This document shows positions 16,198-24,787 of a stretch of DNA of 49,449 bases, piece after piece. The DNA comes from an uncultured Lachnospiraceae bacterium (lineage in GTDB: Bacteria; Bacillota; Clostridia; Lachnospirales; Lachnospiraceae). A program made the translations under genes and the position numbers. A model generated the notes under the pieces. That model made no database searches, was not told where the DNA came from, and was given only the letters and a program-made list of their open reading frames with translations. How positions within the stretch are numbered: position 1 is the stretch's first letter; each line of letters opens with the position of its first letter. The DNA lies in contig CAJURQ010000028.1 in the NCBI GenBank assembly GCA_910588955.1, forward strand, positions 1 to 49,449, read 5' to 3'.

Positions 16198-18825
16198 TTA
16201 CTTCTTGATCCAGTTCATATAACGAACGATCTCACTGTAGTCGAGCGACAGGTTGCCCTCGTCATCCACGGTCGGCGCCTGTGCACCGTTCTGCAGACTG
16301 CCTCCGGCGTTCCTGAACATATCGATCGGCTTCTTTAAGTCGCCGCTGCCCCCGGGAGTGCCATCATCCACCCAATACTGGCTCTTTGCTTCCAGCACAT
16401 CCGCAAGCTCGGTCTTACCAAGCTTGATAGTATGTGCCCCGGTCACGGTAATCTTTCCCTTGGCGACAATCAGCCCGGTGAAATCCTGATCCACCGTCAC
16501 ATTGCCGAGACTGACAACCAGACGCACCTCGCTGGATCCTCCGATCGCCGACACCGTCACATCGTTTTTCGTCAGATACGCCCTCAGACCCGCCGTCGTC
16601 TCATAAATCACATTGCTCGTATGTAGACCGTCCAGATAGTCCTCCACATTGTCTGTGGTTCCCCCGATCTCCTTACACTTGATAATGCTCTTAAACACAG
16701 CCGCCGACGCCTCTTCAGCGTCATACCCCGGGTTGCCGGGGATAACCTCGGGCGGAACAGACGGATTTTCCTTCAGGTTATAGGTTAAGCCCCTGTATTC
16801 TCCCTGAATCCGATCAATCAAGTCGTCCACATCCCCCGTCGTCCTGTCGCTCTTCACTTCCTCCGCGTTGACGCCGGTCTCCGTGTACGCATCCGGATCG
16901 ATGGGGGGAGCCTCCGGGTCCGTCCCTTCGCCGGGCGTTGTTCCCCCCGTGCCGCCTTCCCCGGGCGTCCCCGCCGGAGGATTTAAGGTGGTCTGATCCA
17001 CGCTTGTCAAAAGCGTCACGCCGCTGTCCGTAAGAGCGCTGCTCACGAGGCTGTTGCCCAGAATCGTATACTCCGTCTTCGCGTCCGCGAAATCCCCGAG
17101 CTTAAACCCGCCGGAGAGGTATCTGTTGAAATAGGTGTCGATCTCTTCCCGGTTGGCGTGCACATTATAGTACTGCACGAAATACTTCTCCGCCGTCTCC
17201 TTCTCCATAACGAGATAGTAGTAGAGCAGCGAACCGTTGTTATAGGGCGCATAAACCTTACGAATGTGATCCATATCGTCCACGCCCACATCTCTCAGTG
17301 TCTTGCCGCCAAGGCGGTAGACTTCCCTGTCAAAATCCACTTCTTTAAAACCGACGCCGTAGGCAGTTTCATTTTCATCCTTCGTGTCGGCTATCTTATC
17401 CGCATGGAGGGGATTCTGCCCGATCACGCTCTCCCCGTCTACCGTGCCGATACACTCCGCCGGCACGAGATAAGCCACCTGACCACCCTTGACTGCAATG
17501 GACTCTCCCATCATCACAGGATTTCTCGTCGTCACAGGTCCGGGCGCCGCCAGAGGGTTCGTATATCCCGCTTCCTCATTCAAGTTATTCCCGGTACGGG
17601 GTCCGATGTAGGAGCGCCCCGCAATCAACAGTCTCGTCACCGCCGACATATCCACCGTGGAATCTTTGCCGTTTATGATAATGGCGCTGCTATTCGCCGA
17701 ATCGATCGCCGCCTCCCCCGGCAGTCCGTTTAACGTGGAATTGCCGTAGCCGTAATATTCCTTCGTCAGCGCGACCTTGCTGCCAACGCCGTCGAGCGTC
17801 AGATCATTCGCCACGTACACCTTGCTGTCAAGGCTTGCCGCCGCGCTGCCAAGCGAGATATTTTTCGCGTAGATACGATTGTCCTCGCCGGGCGTATCCC
17901 GCACAGTCAGAGCGGATGCCGGTCCCTGTACCGCAATATCCCCTCTGGAAATCACCCGCAGGGAATCTTCGAGCACCAGACTGGTATTGCCGACTTTTGT
18001 CTTCGTGCCGTCCGCCTCGGTCTTTAAGCCAAGCGTAAGCCCGCCCGCGCCATTCTTATCTGTGCCCGCATACATGCTGCCCTGTGCGTTGATGATGCCG
18101 GACGTCAAAAGCTCAATCCCCTCGCCGCCGATCAGGGAGTACTGATAGAGCGAGTCGATCGACCCGTTATTTTCAAAGATAAGCTTCGGCACATCCATAC
18201 ATATGTCCGTCTTCACGATAGAAACCCTGTCCTCCGCGTCCGTGCAGGAGACATAGATATTTTTCAGGATAATGCTGTTGTTGTTCACGATTTCCATCTC
18301 GCAGTCACCGAGGGGATCAGTCAGCGCGTTGCCGTGATCCCACGCGTCCACGTTCACGCCCCCTGTCGGATTCGCCACGCCGCGCGGAAAGTTCTTCTTA
18401 TCCACATACGCTTCCAGTATATCCCTGTTATAATATGCCGAGCCGCGGGAAGGATGCTTTAACTTCTCGATCAGGGTGTCCATATAGGTAGTCATAAAGA
18501 GATTGGAACGCGCCGCCTCGGAGCCCAGATTATCCCATTTGGAAAGCACATCCCGGTAAGCGACGCCCACCGCCTCCGCGGACTCCTGCCGCAGTCCCGA
18601 CATGATCTGCTCCACCACTTCCTCCGCGGTGTAAAAGCTGTTCTTGTTGCGGACATCCGCCACCTTAATCATGTAGTTCATGTATGCCATCCAGAGCATG
18701 GTGGTGGCGAGAATCCCGATCATCGCCATCGCGATAATCACGATGACGATGGCGGATCCCCTGTCATCCCGCCTTTTTTTCAGCAATCTGTGAAGTTGTG
18801 CCATCTTACCGCCCGCTCTTCTCAT
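16198..18825 (-). CDS. Very large minor pilin, PilX/GspK-like, lacking Glu5
   Basis: An 875-residue prepilin. Its N-terminal signal is RDDRG-SAIVIVIIAMAMIGIL: the position-5 glutamate of other pilins is replaced by Ile, the hallmark of K-type pilins that cap the filament tip. After the helix (FYTAEEVVEQIMSGL) comes a long domain rich in short repeated strands (GDIAVQGPASALTV, KNISLGSAAASLDSK, NDLTLDGVGSKVAL), compatible with a parallel beta-helix. A Gly/Pro/Thr linker (PGEGGTGGTTPGEG) lies near residue 620, followed by a C-terminal domain with similar strands. Start at 18825, or at the ATG at 18804; both have only modest ribosome sites. It is the second of the four minor pilins in the operon. 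Confidence 0.83.
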   Translation of the reverse strand: MRRAGGKMAQLHRLLKKRRDDRGSAIVIVIIAMAMIGILATTMLWMAYMNYMIKVADVRNKNSFYTAEEVVEQIMSGLRQESAEAVGVAYRDVLSKWDNLGSEAARSNLFMTTYMDTLIEKLKHPSRGSAYYNRDILEAYVDKKNFPRGVANPTGGVNVDAWDHGNALTDPLGDCEMEIVNNNSIILKNIYVSCTDAEDRVSIVKTDICMDVPKLIFENNGSIDSLYQYSLIGGEGIELLTSGIINAQGSMYAGTDKNGAGGLTLGLKTEADGTKTKVGNTSLVLEDSLRVISRGDIAVQGPASALTVRDTPGEDNRIYAKNISLGSAAASLDSKVYVANDLTLDGVGSKVALTKEYYGYGNSTLNGLPGEAAIDSANSSAIIINGKDSTVDMSAVTRLLIAGRSYIGPRTGNNLNEEAGYTNPLAAPGPVTTRNPVMMGESIAVKGGQVAYLVPAECIGTVDGESVIGQNPLHADKIADTKDENETAYGVGFKEVDFDREVYRLGGKTLRDVGVDDMDHIRKVYAPYNNGSLLYYYLVMEKETAEKYFVQYYNVHANREEIDTYFNRYLSGGFKLGDFADAKTEYTILGNSLVSSALTDSGVTLLTSVDQTTLNPPAGTPGEGGTGGTTPGEGTDPEAPPIDPDAYTETGVNAEEVKSDRTTGDVDDLIDRIQGEYRGLTYNLKENPSVPPEVIPGNPGYDAEEASAAVFKSIIKCKEIGGTTDNVEDYLDGLHTSNVIYETTAGLRAYLTKNDVTVSAIGGSSEVRLVVSLGNVTVDQDFTGLIVAKGKITVTGAHTIKLGKTELADVLEAKSQYWVDDGTPGGSGDLKKPIDMFRNAGGSLQNGAQAPTVDDEGNLSLDYSEIVRYMNWIKK

Positions 18826-18941
18826 ACCTCACACCCCATTTGCCGTTCCCGACATTTTCCGCTTCCTGTCCTGAACACGCTTCTGCCAGCCACACAACCG
18901 TTGTCCGTCACCGCTGCTTCCTGCTGTCCGCGCTTTCGCCG

Positions 18942-20513
18942 TCAGTTCGTTGTGCTGCCGCCGATCACAATCATCCTCATGTCGTCCGGGAACCCCTTCA
19001 CCGCCGCGCCTTCCTCGTAGACGCTGACTTCCACGTCGTAGATCAACTCCGTGATCTCGCCGGACGCCGCCGGCTTTCCCATAGGACTGCGCACACCGTC
19101 CAATGTAAAGATATTCATGTTGCTGCCGCCGCTCAAATCCATGTTCGTTCCGTTCACGGTAAGCTGCGTCGGCACCTTGATATCCGAGCCGGGCACGCCG
19201 CCCATAAACTGCTTTCCTACCAGATTCAAGCCCAGATTTGTCTTTAGGGAAAATCTATCGCTCACAAGCGGCGACCCGCCCCCGTCCTGAATTTTCACAT
19301 TCACTCGATACGCCTGCTCCGCCGCCATAAGCTGGGAATCCATCAGGTAGTCCCGATCAGCCGGATCTCCCGTGTCGTGCCGCTGTTTTGCGATCAGGAG
19401 ATTTAAATCCGCCCCCGATCCGTTCTTTACGATAATCTCATCCGGCACCGACGCCCCGTAAAGCGGATAATAAAAGATATTGACGTTGATCTTCTGATCG
19501 CCCGTCGCCTCGTCCACGATTCTCGTGATGTTGCCGCAGGGCTGCTTATCCACAATATACCCGGAATCCATGCTGCCCTTCGTCGTCACCGTCACATCCC
19601 CGCCGCTTAAATCCTTATAAGTAAACGTGTAGGTCTGGTCAACCTCCATAGCCGCCTTCTCTACCCCGTTCTCATCTTTTTCGGAGCTCGCCACGATCGT
19701 CACCTCTATCGTCCTGCTGACCTTGGTGAAAAAGGACGCGGCATTCTTATAGCAGACCATGTTCGGGTTGATCGGGTCACGCAGCTTGTCATACTCCGCG
19801 CTAAGAGCCGTGTCCGCAACGCCTGACGCCTTCAGTTTGTCCTTGATCGCCTTCTCCATATTCCTGTCCGCGAAGACACTGTCCATCACCGCCTGCCTGA
19901 TATTATCCGACTCCACAAAGGTGCCGTTCTTCTTATCGATGCTTCTGGCGTCCGCCATAGCCGCGTCGTTAAATATACCCTCGTGCTTCGTGCCGTCCTT
20001 GAACGCGCCGCACACCGTACATTTTTCCCCCTTGAAAAACGAGTCGCTGTAGCTGTGGGTCGAATGACCGGGAAAACGCGCGGGATCCATATACCCTCTG
20101 CCGTCCGCCACGATCTTTGCGTCAAACTTGCTGCCCTGCATGTTCAGCTCCTCCATGCTGAACACGTAGAGATTTTCCGCGGGATTGCCCGCGCCATCCT
20201 TCTCAAGCGCAAACTCCTCCTTCACGCCGCCCTTGATCATTCTGCTGTCTATCACATAGAAGCCGCTCGCCGGGTCTTTAAACTGCGCCTTTATCTCCTC
20301 CATATCGTAAGCCTTCAAGCCCTCCATGATGTCCTGCGCCGCCGTGGTGGCACGCAAGGTCTGTCTGGACTTAATGTTTAGCCTGTTGGAAGAGAGGAAC
20401 AGATTCAAAAGCGGAATCACAATGATAGCAAGAATAATAACTGCTATCAAAAGCTCCAGCAGGGAAAATCCGGCATCTTTATTCTGTTTTCGCCTGTCCG
20501 CTGCTGTCGTCAA
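18942..20513 (-). CDS. Large minor pilin, PilV/GspI-like
   Basis: A 523-residue prepilin, about four times the usual I-type size. The 15-residue leader ends DAG, then FSLLELLIAVIILAIIVIPL with Glu5. The TTG at 20513 is taken as the start because a perfect GGAGG lies seven bases before it; an in-frame ATG at 20531 precedes that ribosome site and has none itself. The outer domain contains a KCTVCG knuckle (about residue 160) between a His-rich stretch and HEGIF, possibly a metal site. It is the first of the four minor pilins and lies 57 bases after pilO. Predicted to join the I-J-K-like tip complex. Confidence 0.84.
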   Translation of the reverse strand: MTTAADRRKQNKDAGFSLLELLIAVIILAIIVIPLLNLFLSSNRLNIKSRQTLRATTAAQDIMEGLKAYDMEEIKAQFKDPASGFYVIDSRMIKGGVKEEFALEKDGAGNPAENLYVFSMEELNMQGSKFDAKIVADGRGYMDPARFPGHSTHSYSDSFFKGEKCTVCGAFKDGTKHEGIFNDAAMADARSIDKKNGTFVESDNIRQAVMDSVFADRNMEKAIKDKLKASGVADTALSAEYDKLRDPINPNMVCYKNAASFFTKVSRTIEVTIVASSEKDENGVEKAAMEVDQTYTFTYKDLSGGDVTVTTKGSMDSGYIVDKQPCGNITRIVDEATGDQKINVNIFYYPLYGASVPDEIIVKNGSGADLNLLIAKQRHDTGDPADRDYLMDSQLMAAEQAYRVNVKIQDGGGSPLVSDRFSLKTNLGLNLVGKQFMGGVPGSDIKVPTQLTVNGTNMDLSGGSNMNIFTLDGVRSPMGKPAASGEITELIYDVEVSVYEEGAAVKGFPDDMRMIVIGGSTTN

Positions 20514-20570
20514 TTTACTTCCTCCTGTCATAGTCCTGCATTCGTTCTCGAGTTATGTAAACTTCGCAAA

Positions 20571-21401
20571 TTACTCTTCCGCCGTTTCCTCGCCCGCTTC
20601 TCCTTCCGCGCCTTCCTCCAGATCGGGAAGATTACCCTCGCTGCGGACTATCCTTGTGCCAAAAATGTTGTCCGTGCCGAGAAGCACGCCGCCAAAGTCG
20701 GGCTGCTCGTACTCCTTGCCCTCCTGATTCGGCACACAGAACATATTTATCGTCGTGGAACCCTTTAACAGTCCCGTCTGCTCGTCATAGACAACCGCCA
20801 GATTATCAATCACCATACGATCCGTCTGCATACAGATATTCTTTATACTTCGTTTCAGCCCCTCGTAGGAGACTTCGTAGTTGAGCGTAGCCCTGCGGTA
20901 CATCAAGCTGAACGGGTTCATGCCTGAATCGCCCTGCGCATCTCCCGCCTCGGGCGTCGGTGCCTCCTGCGTCCCCAAGTCATCCTCTATCGCCTCCACC
21001 TCTTCGATCTCGTAGGTGGCATCGGGCATTTCCTCCGACTGCACTTCCACGACAGGTACTTCCAACAGGGCGTCTATGGTGACGGACTCCACCTCCATCG
21101 GGGAGAGCAGCTCCTGATTGATCGCCAGAAGAACCGCGTTCTCCTCACGCACATCCACCGGGAAAAGCTGAAAAATTTCCTCTATCCGCAGATTCATCTG
21201 CGCCGTCTGGCTCTCATAAGATTCCTTGTTATCGGACTTGTTCTGCAGATCCGCGATCCGCTCCTCCAGCTTCTGGTTTTCCTCCTTCATCGCCTCCGTC
21301 TTCTCCATCGTCGGCTGGAACACGAACACATAGGAGCAGACTGCGGCAAGAATGCCCAAAAAGCCAAGCAAAAGTAATACGTCTCTCTTTGATACCTTCA
21401 T
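20571..21401 (-). CDS. pilO: Type IV pilus inner-membrane alignment protein PilO
   Basis: A 276-residue single-pass membrane protein. One N-terminal helix (DVLLLLGFLGILAAVCSYVFV) is followed by a coiled coil (about 33-60) and a ferredoxin-like fold (LNYEVSYEGLKRSIKNI). A long acidic insert (about 120-165) and an acidic tail rich in Glu are unusual. It follows the pilM-pilN fusion by 12 bases, the standard M-N-O order. PilO links the PilM-PilN platform to the pilus machine. AGGGGG lies eight bases before the ATG. Confidence 0.85.
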   Translation of the reverse strand: MKVSKRDVLLLLGFLGILAAVCSYVFVFQPTMEKTEAMKEENQKLEERIADLQNKSDNKESYESQTAQMNLRIEEIFQLFPVDVREENAVLLAINQELLSPMEVESVTIDALLEVPVVEVQSEEMPDATYEIEEVEAIEDDLGTQEAPTPEAGDAQGDSGMNPFSLMYRRATLNYEVSYEGLKRSIKNICMQTDRMVIDNLAVVYDEQTGLLKGSTTINMFCVPNQEGKEYEQPDFGGVLLGTDNIFGTRIVRSEGNLPDLEEGAEGEAGEETAEE

Positions 21402-21413
21402 CTTTCGCGCCCC

Positions 21414-23177
21414 CTATTCCGCCGTGTCGTCCGCAGCCACGTCCGTCCCGTCATTTTCCGTGCCTTCTACCCCATTCGTGCCTTCCATGTTTTCCGTCTC
21501 CTCCGGCTCGTAGCCGACAGCCTGATAGGTTGCCGTCACCGTAAAGTTGACCGCATGTTCGCCGCTCTCCTCGTTCTCTTCTTCCACAAGGGAAGTCACC
21601 GTGACCAGTTCCGGCACGAGCGATTGGAAGGTTCGCATCTGCTCAACCACCTCACCCGCGTCATCCTTCGTCCCCACCCTCATATTGATGGTAACCTGAA
21701 ACTGTTCGCTGGTAAGCGAAATCACATTCACATTGGAGGGCAGCTTATCTTCCAATTCGCCCAGAAACTCTTCCAGCTCCTCGTTGCGGCTTTCCGTCGC
21801 CTTGTACATGGCTTCCGCCATCATGTGCTTTGACTTCGTCTCCACATACTCATTGTAGATCGGAATAATATCTTCCAGACTGCCCGCCTGCGCCTTCAAC
21901 TCCATATTTGTCTTCGTCAGCTTCGCGTAACCGATCAGGGGAACCGCCGCAAGGGCTGCAGCCGCCACAAGACCGACGCCGAAAACCGTGTATGCGAGCG
22001 GCGCCCAGTTCGTTCCGCCCTCGCCGCTCTTCTTTTTCGCCTTATCTTTACTGCGCTTTTCCGCCTCCTGCTTAAAGCCAAGAGGAGCAACCGCCGCGCC
22101 CACACAGGCTATGTACTCGCTGAAACACTCGTTCCTAAAGTTTCGCATCAGGTTCCAGCCTGCCGCTTCCTTTAAGACCGTCACTGGCATGTTGGTTTCC
22201 CGTGCCAGCATCTGTGCCATTCCCTTGAAGTCCGCGCCCGCACCCGTGAGCAGGATTCTCTCAATACCCTCACCCGAATTTCTGGACGCGTAGTAGTCAA
22301 TAACCCTCGTGATACCGCCAATCAGCGGCATAACCGCTTCCCGCACATCCTCTAACGCCCGATCTTTTGCAGACATCGCGGAAGCCTCCGCACGCTCGGA
22401 ATCCTCAGCGTCCTCGTCCGTGCCTGCACCCGCACCCGGAATGATACACTCGTTTCTCTGTAAAACACGGATCGCCTGATCCACGGAACTGACCTCGCCC
22501 CAACAGAGCGTATTCATCACTGTGTCCATGACTTCCTCAAAGCCGTAGGAAACGCTTCTGGTGAACGTCAGCACGGAGTTTTCCACCGCCATCACCAGAG
22601 ACGCCCTCTCGTCTATCTTGACGATGATATGCCTGCCTTTCGCGCACTCGTCTTTCACCACTTGGAAAATACTGTTGCTGGCGTAGTCGATCGCCGCCAG
22701 TTCCAGTTTCAGCGCCTTTGCCAAATCGTAATAGCCTGTCAGAAGCGCTGTGGGCACCGCCATCACGAGCAGCTTGTACTGCTGGGCTCCTTTGGTCTCC
22801 CCGATCGTCCCAAGTATGGTGTAAGCAAGCTGGTACTGGCTTAAATCCACCGGGAAGTAATCCGTTGCGTTGGCGTTGACCACATCCATGATCCTGTTTT
22901 CTTTTACAAAGGGAATCGTGACCTCACGACTGGCGATTTTGGAAGAGGTGACCGTAAATACAACCTGTTTGGTTTTCACCCGGTTCGCCACAAGCGCACG
23001 CTGCAGATTCTCCACATACTCCGAGGAAATCATCAATGCGCCGTCGTTTACAACCTCCGCGCCGTTAGGCACCGTAAAGCTTTTATAGATCTTATGCGTC
23101 TTCGCCTTATAGTCCACCTCGCAGACTTTTGTAAACGAATAACCGATCTCTATCGCAATCGCCTTTTTGGAAGCCAT
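21414..23177 (-). CDS. pilM: PilM-PilN fusion protein of the type IV pilus
   Basis: A 587-residue protein joining two parts that are normally separate. Residues 1 to about 355 are PilM, an actin-like ATP-binding fold (IAIEIGYSFTKVCEVD; VDYASNSIFQ; a GAGADFKGMAQML segment). A Lys-rich linker leads to one transmembrane helix (LAYTVFGVGLVAAAALAAVPL), a coiled coil, and the PilN ferredoxin-like domain (LEDKLPSNVNVISLTSEQF) up to residue about 540, followed by an acidic tail. In other T4P, PilM binds the cytoplasmic tail of PilN, so the fusion makes this link permanent. A GGGAGG lies before the ATG. It is followed by pilO and preceded by pilD. Confidence 0.88.
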   Translation of the reverse strand: MASKKAIAIEIGYSFTKVCEVDYKAKTHKIYKSFTVPNGAEVVNDGALMISSEYVENLQRALVANRVKTKQVVFTVTSSKIASREVTIPFVKENRIMDVVNANATDYFPVDLSQYQLAYTILGTIGETKGAQQYKLLVMAVPTALLTGYYDLAKALKLELAAIDYASNSIFQVVKDECAKGRHIIVKIDERASLVMAVENSVLTFTRSVSYGFEEVMDTVMNTLCWGEVSSVDQAIRVLQRNECIIPGAGAGTDEDAEDSERAEASAMSAKDRALEDVREAVMPLIGGITRVIDYYASRNSGEGIERILLTGAGADFKGMAQMLARETNMPVTVLKEAAGWNLMRNFRNECFSEYIACVGAAVAPLGFKQEAEKRSKDKAKKKSGEGGTNWAPLAYTVFGVGLVAAAALAAVPLIGYAKLTKTNMELKAQAGSLEDIIPIYNEYVETKSKHMMAEAMYKATESRNEELEEFLGELEDKLPSNVNVISLTSEQFQVTINMRVGTKDDAGEVVEQMRTFQSLVPELVTVTSLVEEENEESGEHAVNFTVTATYQAVGYEPEETENMEGTNGVEGTENDGTDVAADDTAE

Positions 23178-23227
23178 GTATTATTTCCTCCCTCACATTT
23201 TACTCACTATCTATAAAGAGACAATAA

Positions 23228-23251
23228 ACCTGCCGGTGATTCCGTGCAGGT
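23228..23251 (-). terminator. Weak stem-loop between pilD and pilM
   Basis: ACCTGC and GCAGGT flank a 12-base loop on the minus strand, followed by TTATTGTCTCTTTAT. It lies just after the pilD stop; it may attenuate transcription into pilM or mark an RNA end. Confidence 0.35.
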
Positions 23252-23272
23252 GAATTTTCCATTTTTTAGGGG

Positions 23273-24028
23273 CTAGATAAATTGCCCAAAGTACCAGTTT
23301 ATCATCCTCTCTCCCCACAGCGCCGCTATCAGGACGCCCATGGACAAATAGGGACCCATCGCTAACACCCTGCCCTCCCCGCTTGCTTTCATCCGAATCA
23401 CGTGGATGACCGCGCCGAGGACACAGCCGAGCAGAAAAGCTAAGATAATCAATTTCCAACCGAGCAGCAGCCCGCATGCCGCCATCAGTTTCACGTCGCC
23501 GCCGCCGATCGCCCTGCCGCCAGTGGCATAATACAAAATCGCTAACACAATACTGACAGAGATGGAGCCGATCAAGTAGGTAAGGATGTTGGAGAAGTCC
23601 GTCGCCGCCCGGACCAGCCCCAGTGCCAGTATAAACAGATTGATTCCAAAGGGAATCTCATAGGTTCTAAAGTCGATCACGCTCAAAACAAGGAGCGCGG
23701 AAGCCATCAGGCAGTAGAGTAGGGATTCTATGCCGATGCCGCCTGTCCATACGATACAAACGTATAAGATTCCGTTCGCCGCCTCAATCAGAGGATACTG
23801 GACAGAAAGTTTCGCGCCGCACTTGCGGCACTTTCCCCGCAGAGCAAGGAAACTGAATACCGGGATCATGTCGTACCATTTCAGGTGGTAGCCGCAGCTC
23901 ATACAGTGGGAGGACGTCTTCACGATATCCTCCTTCTTCGGGATGCGGAATATGCAGACATTCAAAAAGCTGCCGATCACGATGCCGAAGAGAAATATAA
24001 TGCTGTAGAGTATGATATCCGGTGCCAT
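23273..24028 (-). CDS. pilD: Prepilin peptidase / N-methyltransferase PilD
   Basis: A 251-residue polytopic membrane aspartic protease that cuts the leader of type IV prepilins after Gly and methylates the new N-terminus. The N-terminal methylase domain has the zinc cysteines Cys42, Cys45, Cys67 and Cys70 in two CxxC pairs. The catalytic aspartates are Asp119 (SVIDFRT) and Asp178 in GGGDVK, the GxGD motif. Eight or so helices are visible. AGAAGGA lies seven bases before the ATG. It is placed between the major pilin and pilM-pilN; its substrates are the five prepilins of this locus. A run of ten Gs lies in its leader. Confidence 0.93.
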   Translation of the reverse strand: MAPDIILYSIIFLFGIVIGSFLNVCIFRIPKKEDIVKTSSHCMSCGYHLKWYDMIPVFSFLALRGKCRKCGAKLSVQYPLIEAANGILYVCIVWTGGIGIESLLYCLMASALLVLSVIDFRTYEIPFGINLFILALGLVRAATDFSNILTYLIGSISVSIVLAILYYATGGRAIGGGDVKLMAACGLLLGWKLIILAFLLGCVLGAVIHVIRMKASGEGRVLAMGPYLSMGVLIAALWGERMINWYFGQFI

Positions 24029-24067
24029 ATTGTTTCCTTCTGTGGAGTATTTGTCTGTAACGCATTA

Positions 24068-24077
24068 CCCCCCCCCC
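24068..24077 (-). repeat. Run of ten Gs (minus strand) upstream of pilD
   Basis: Ten Cs on the plus strand at 24068-24077 lie 40-50 bases upstream of the pilD start and just after the pilin terminator. Such tracts can change length during replication. It is outside any coding frame that I consider real. Confidence 0.9.
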
Positions 24078-24083
24078 ATGCAA

Positions 24084-24109
24084 AAAAGCGGTTTTTTAGG
24101 TTCGCTTTT
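24084..24109 (-). terminator. Terminator after the major pilin gene
   Basis: AAAAGCG and CGCTTTT pair around a 12-base loop, and on the minus strand the stem runs into TTTTTT. A leaky terminator here would allow high pilin mRNA and lower expression of pilD and the genes beyond. Confidence 0.6.
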
Positions 24110-24176
24110 CTGTCTGAGGGGCGAGGGGTTATGTTTTGTCACTTATGACTGAGGGTTATGTCGGTTGAGTGGATTA

Positions 24177-24650
24177 TCAGGTCCCACCATTCATAGCATT
24201 CCCCATAGCCGCGGGAGTAAATGACCACTCAATAGCACCATTAGGCAATATCTCCCCAGTAATTTCATAATTTGACCAAGTATTCTTACTGCTACACTGA
24301 ATTTTGGTAATATCAAGACCTGCCTCTTCTAATGCATCTGCAGCCGGAGTTCCAACTACACCAGTTCCTGTAGCCTCAGTAATAGTGCTAGTTGTACCCT
24401 TGGTCTCAATTTTATACTTGAAAGTATTACCAGCTTCACCAAACGAGGAATCAGCCTGCGGATCTGCCGCCCATGTCTCGGCTGCTGTCATCAAAGATCT
24501 TGCATTCTGCATATCAGTTGAGTTACGGGATCTCTCCACATATTTCAGGTACTGAGGAGCCAGCACTACGATCAGGATTGCCATGATGGCAATAACGATG
24601 ATCAGCTCGACGAGGGAGAAACCTTTGTTGTTCATGTTCTCTTTCTTCAT
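24177..24650 (-). CDS. pilA: Major type IV pilin
   Basis: A 157-residue prepilin. The ten-residue leader ends NNKG, followed by FSLVELIIVIAIMAILIVVL with Phe1 and Glu5, then YLKYVERSRNSTDMQNARSLM, the alpha-1 stem. The C-terminal domain is short, contains one Cys and ends in Gly-Gly-Thr. Size, gene position after pilC and a strong AAGGAG support the role of main shaft subunit. The sequence is visibly more AT-rich than its neighbours, as is common for strongly expressed or exchanged pilin genes. A terminator follows at 24084-24109. The 137 bases upstream are AT-rich with possible -10 boxes, but no clear promoter can be named. Confidence 0.92.
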   Translation of the reverse strand: MKKENMNNKGFSLVELIIVIAIMAILIVVLAPQYLKYVERSRNSTDMQNARSLMTAAETWAADPQADSSFGEAGNTFKYKIETKGTTSTITEATGTGVVGTPAADALEEAGLDITKIQCSSKNTWSNYEITGEILPNGAIEWSFTPAAMGNAMNGGT

Positions 24651-24787
24651 TGTTTCCTTCTCCTTTTCATCATAGAAAATTGGGGTTGTTTTCGGGTTAC
24701 ATATATCTTAAACACGGCTGTTCCCTACTCAGCGCGCGTTTAATTCCAACTATGCAGATTCTTACTATATAATATATTCAGACTGCT

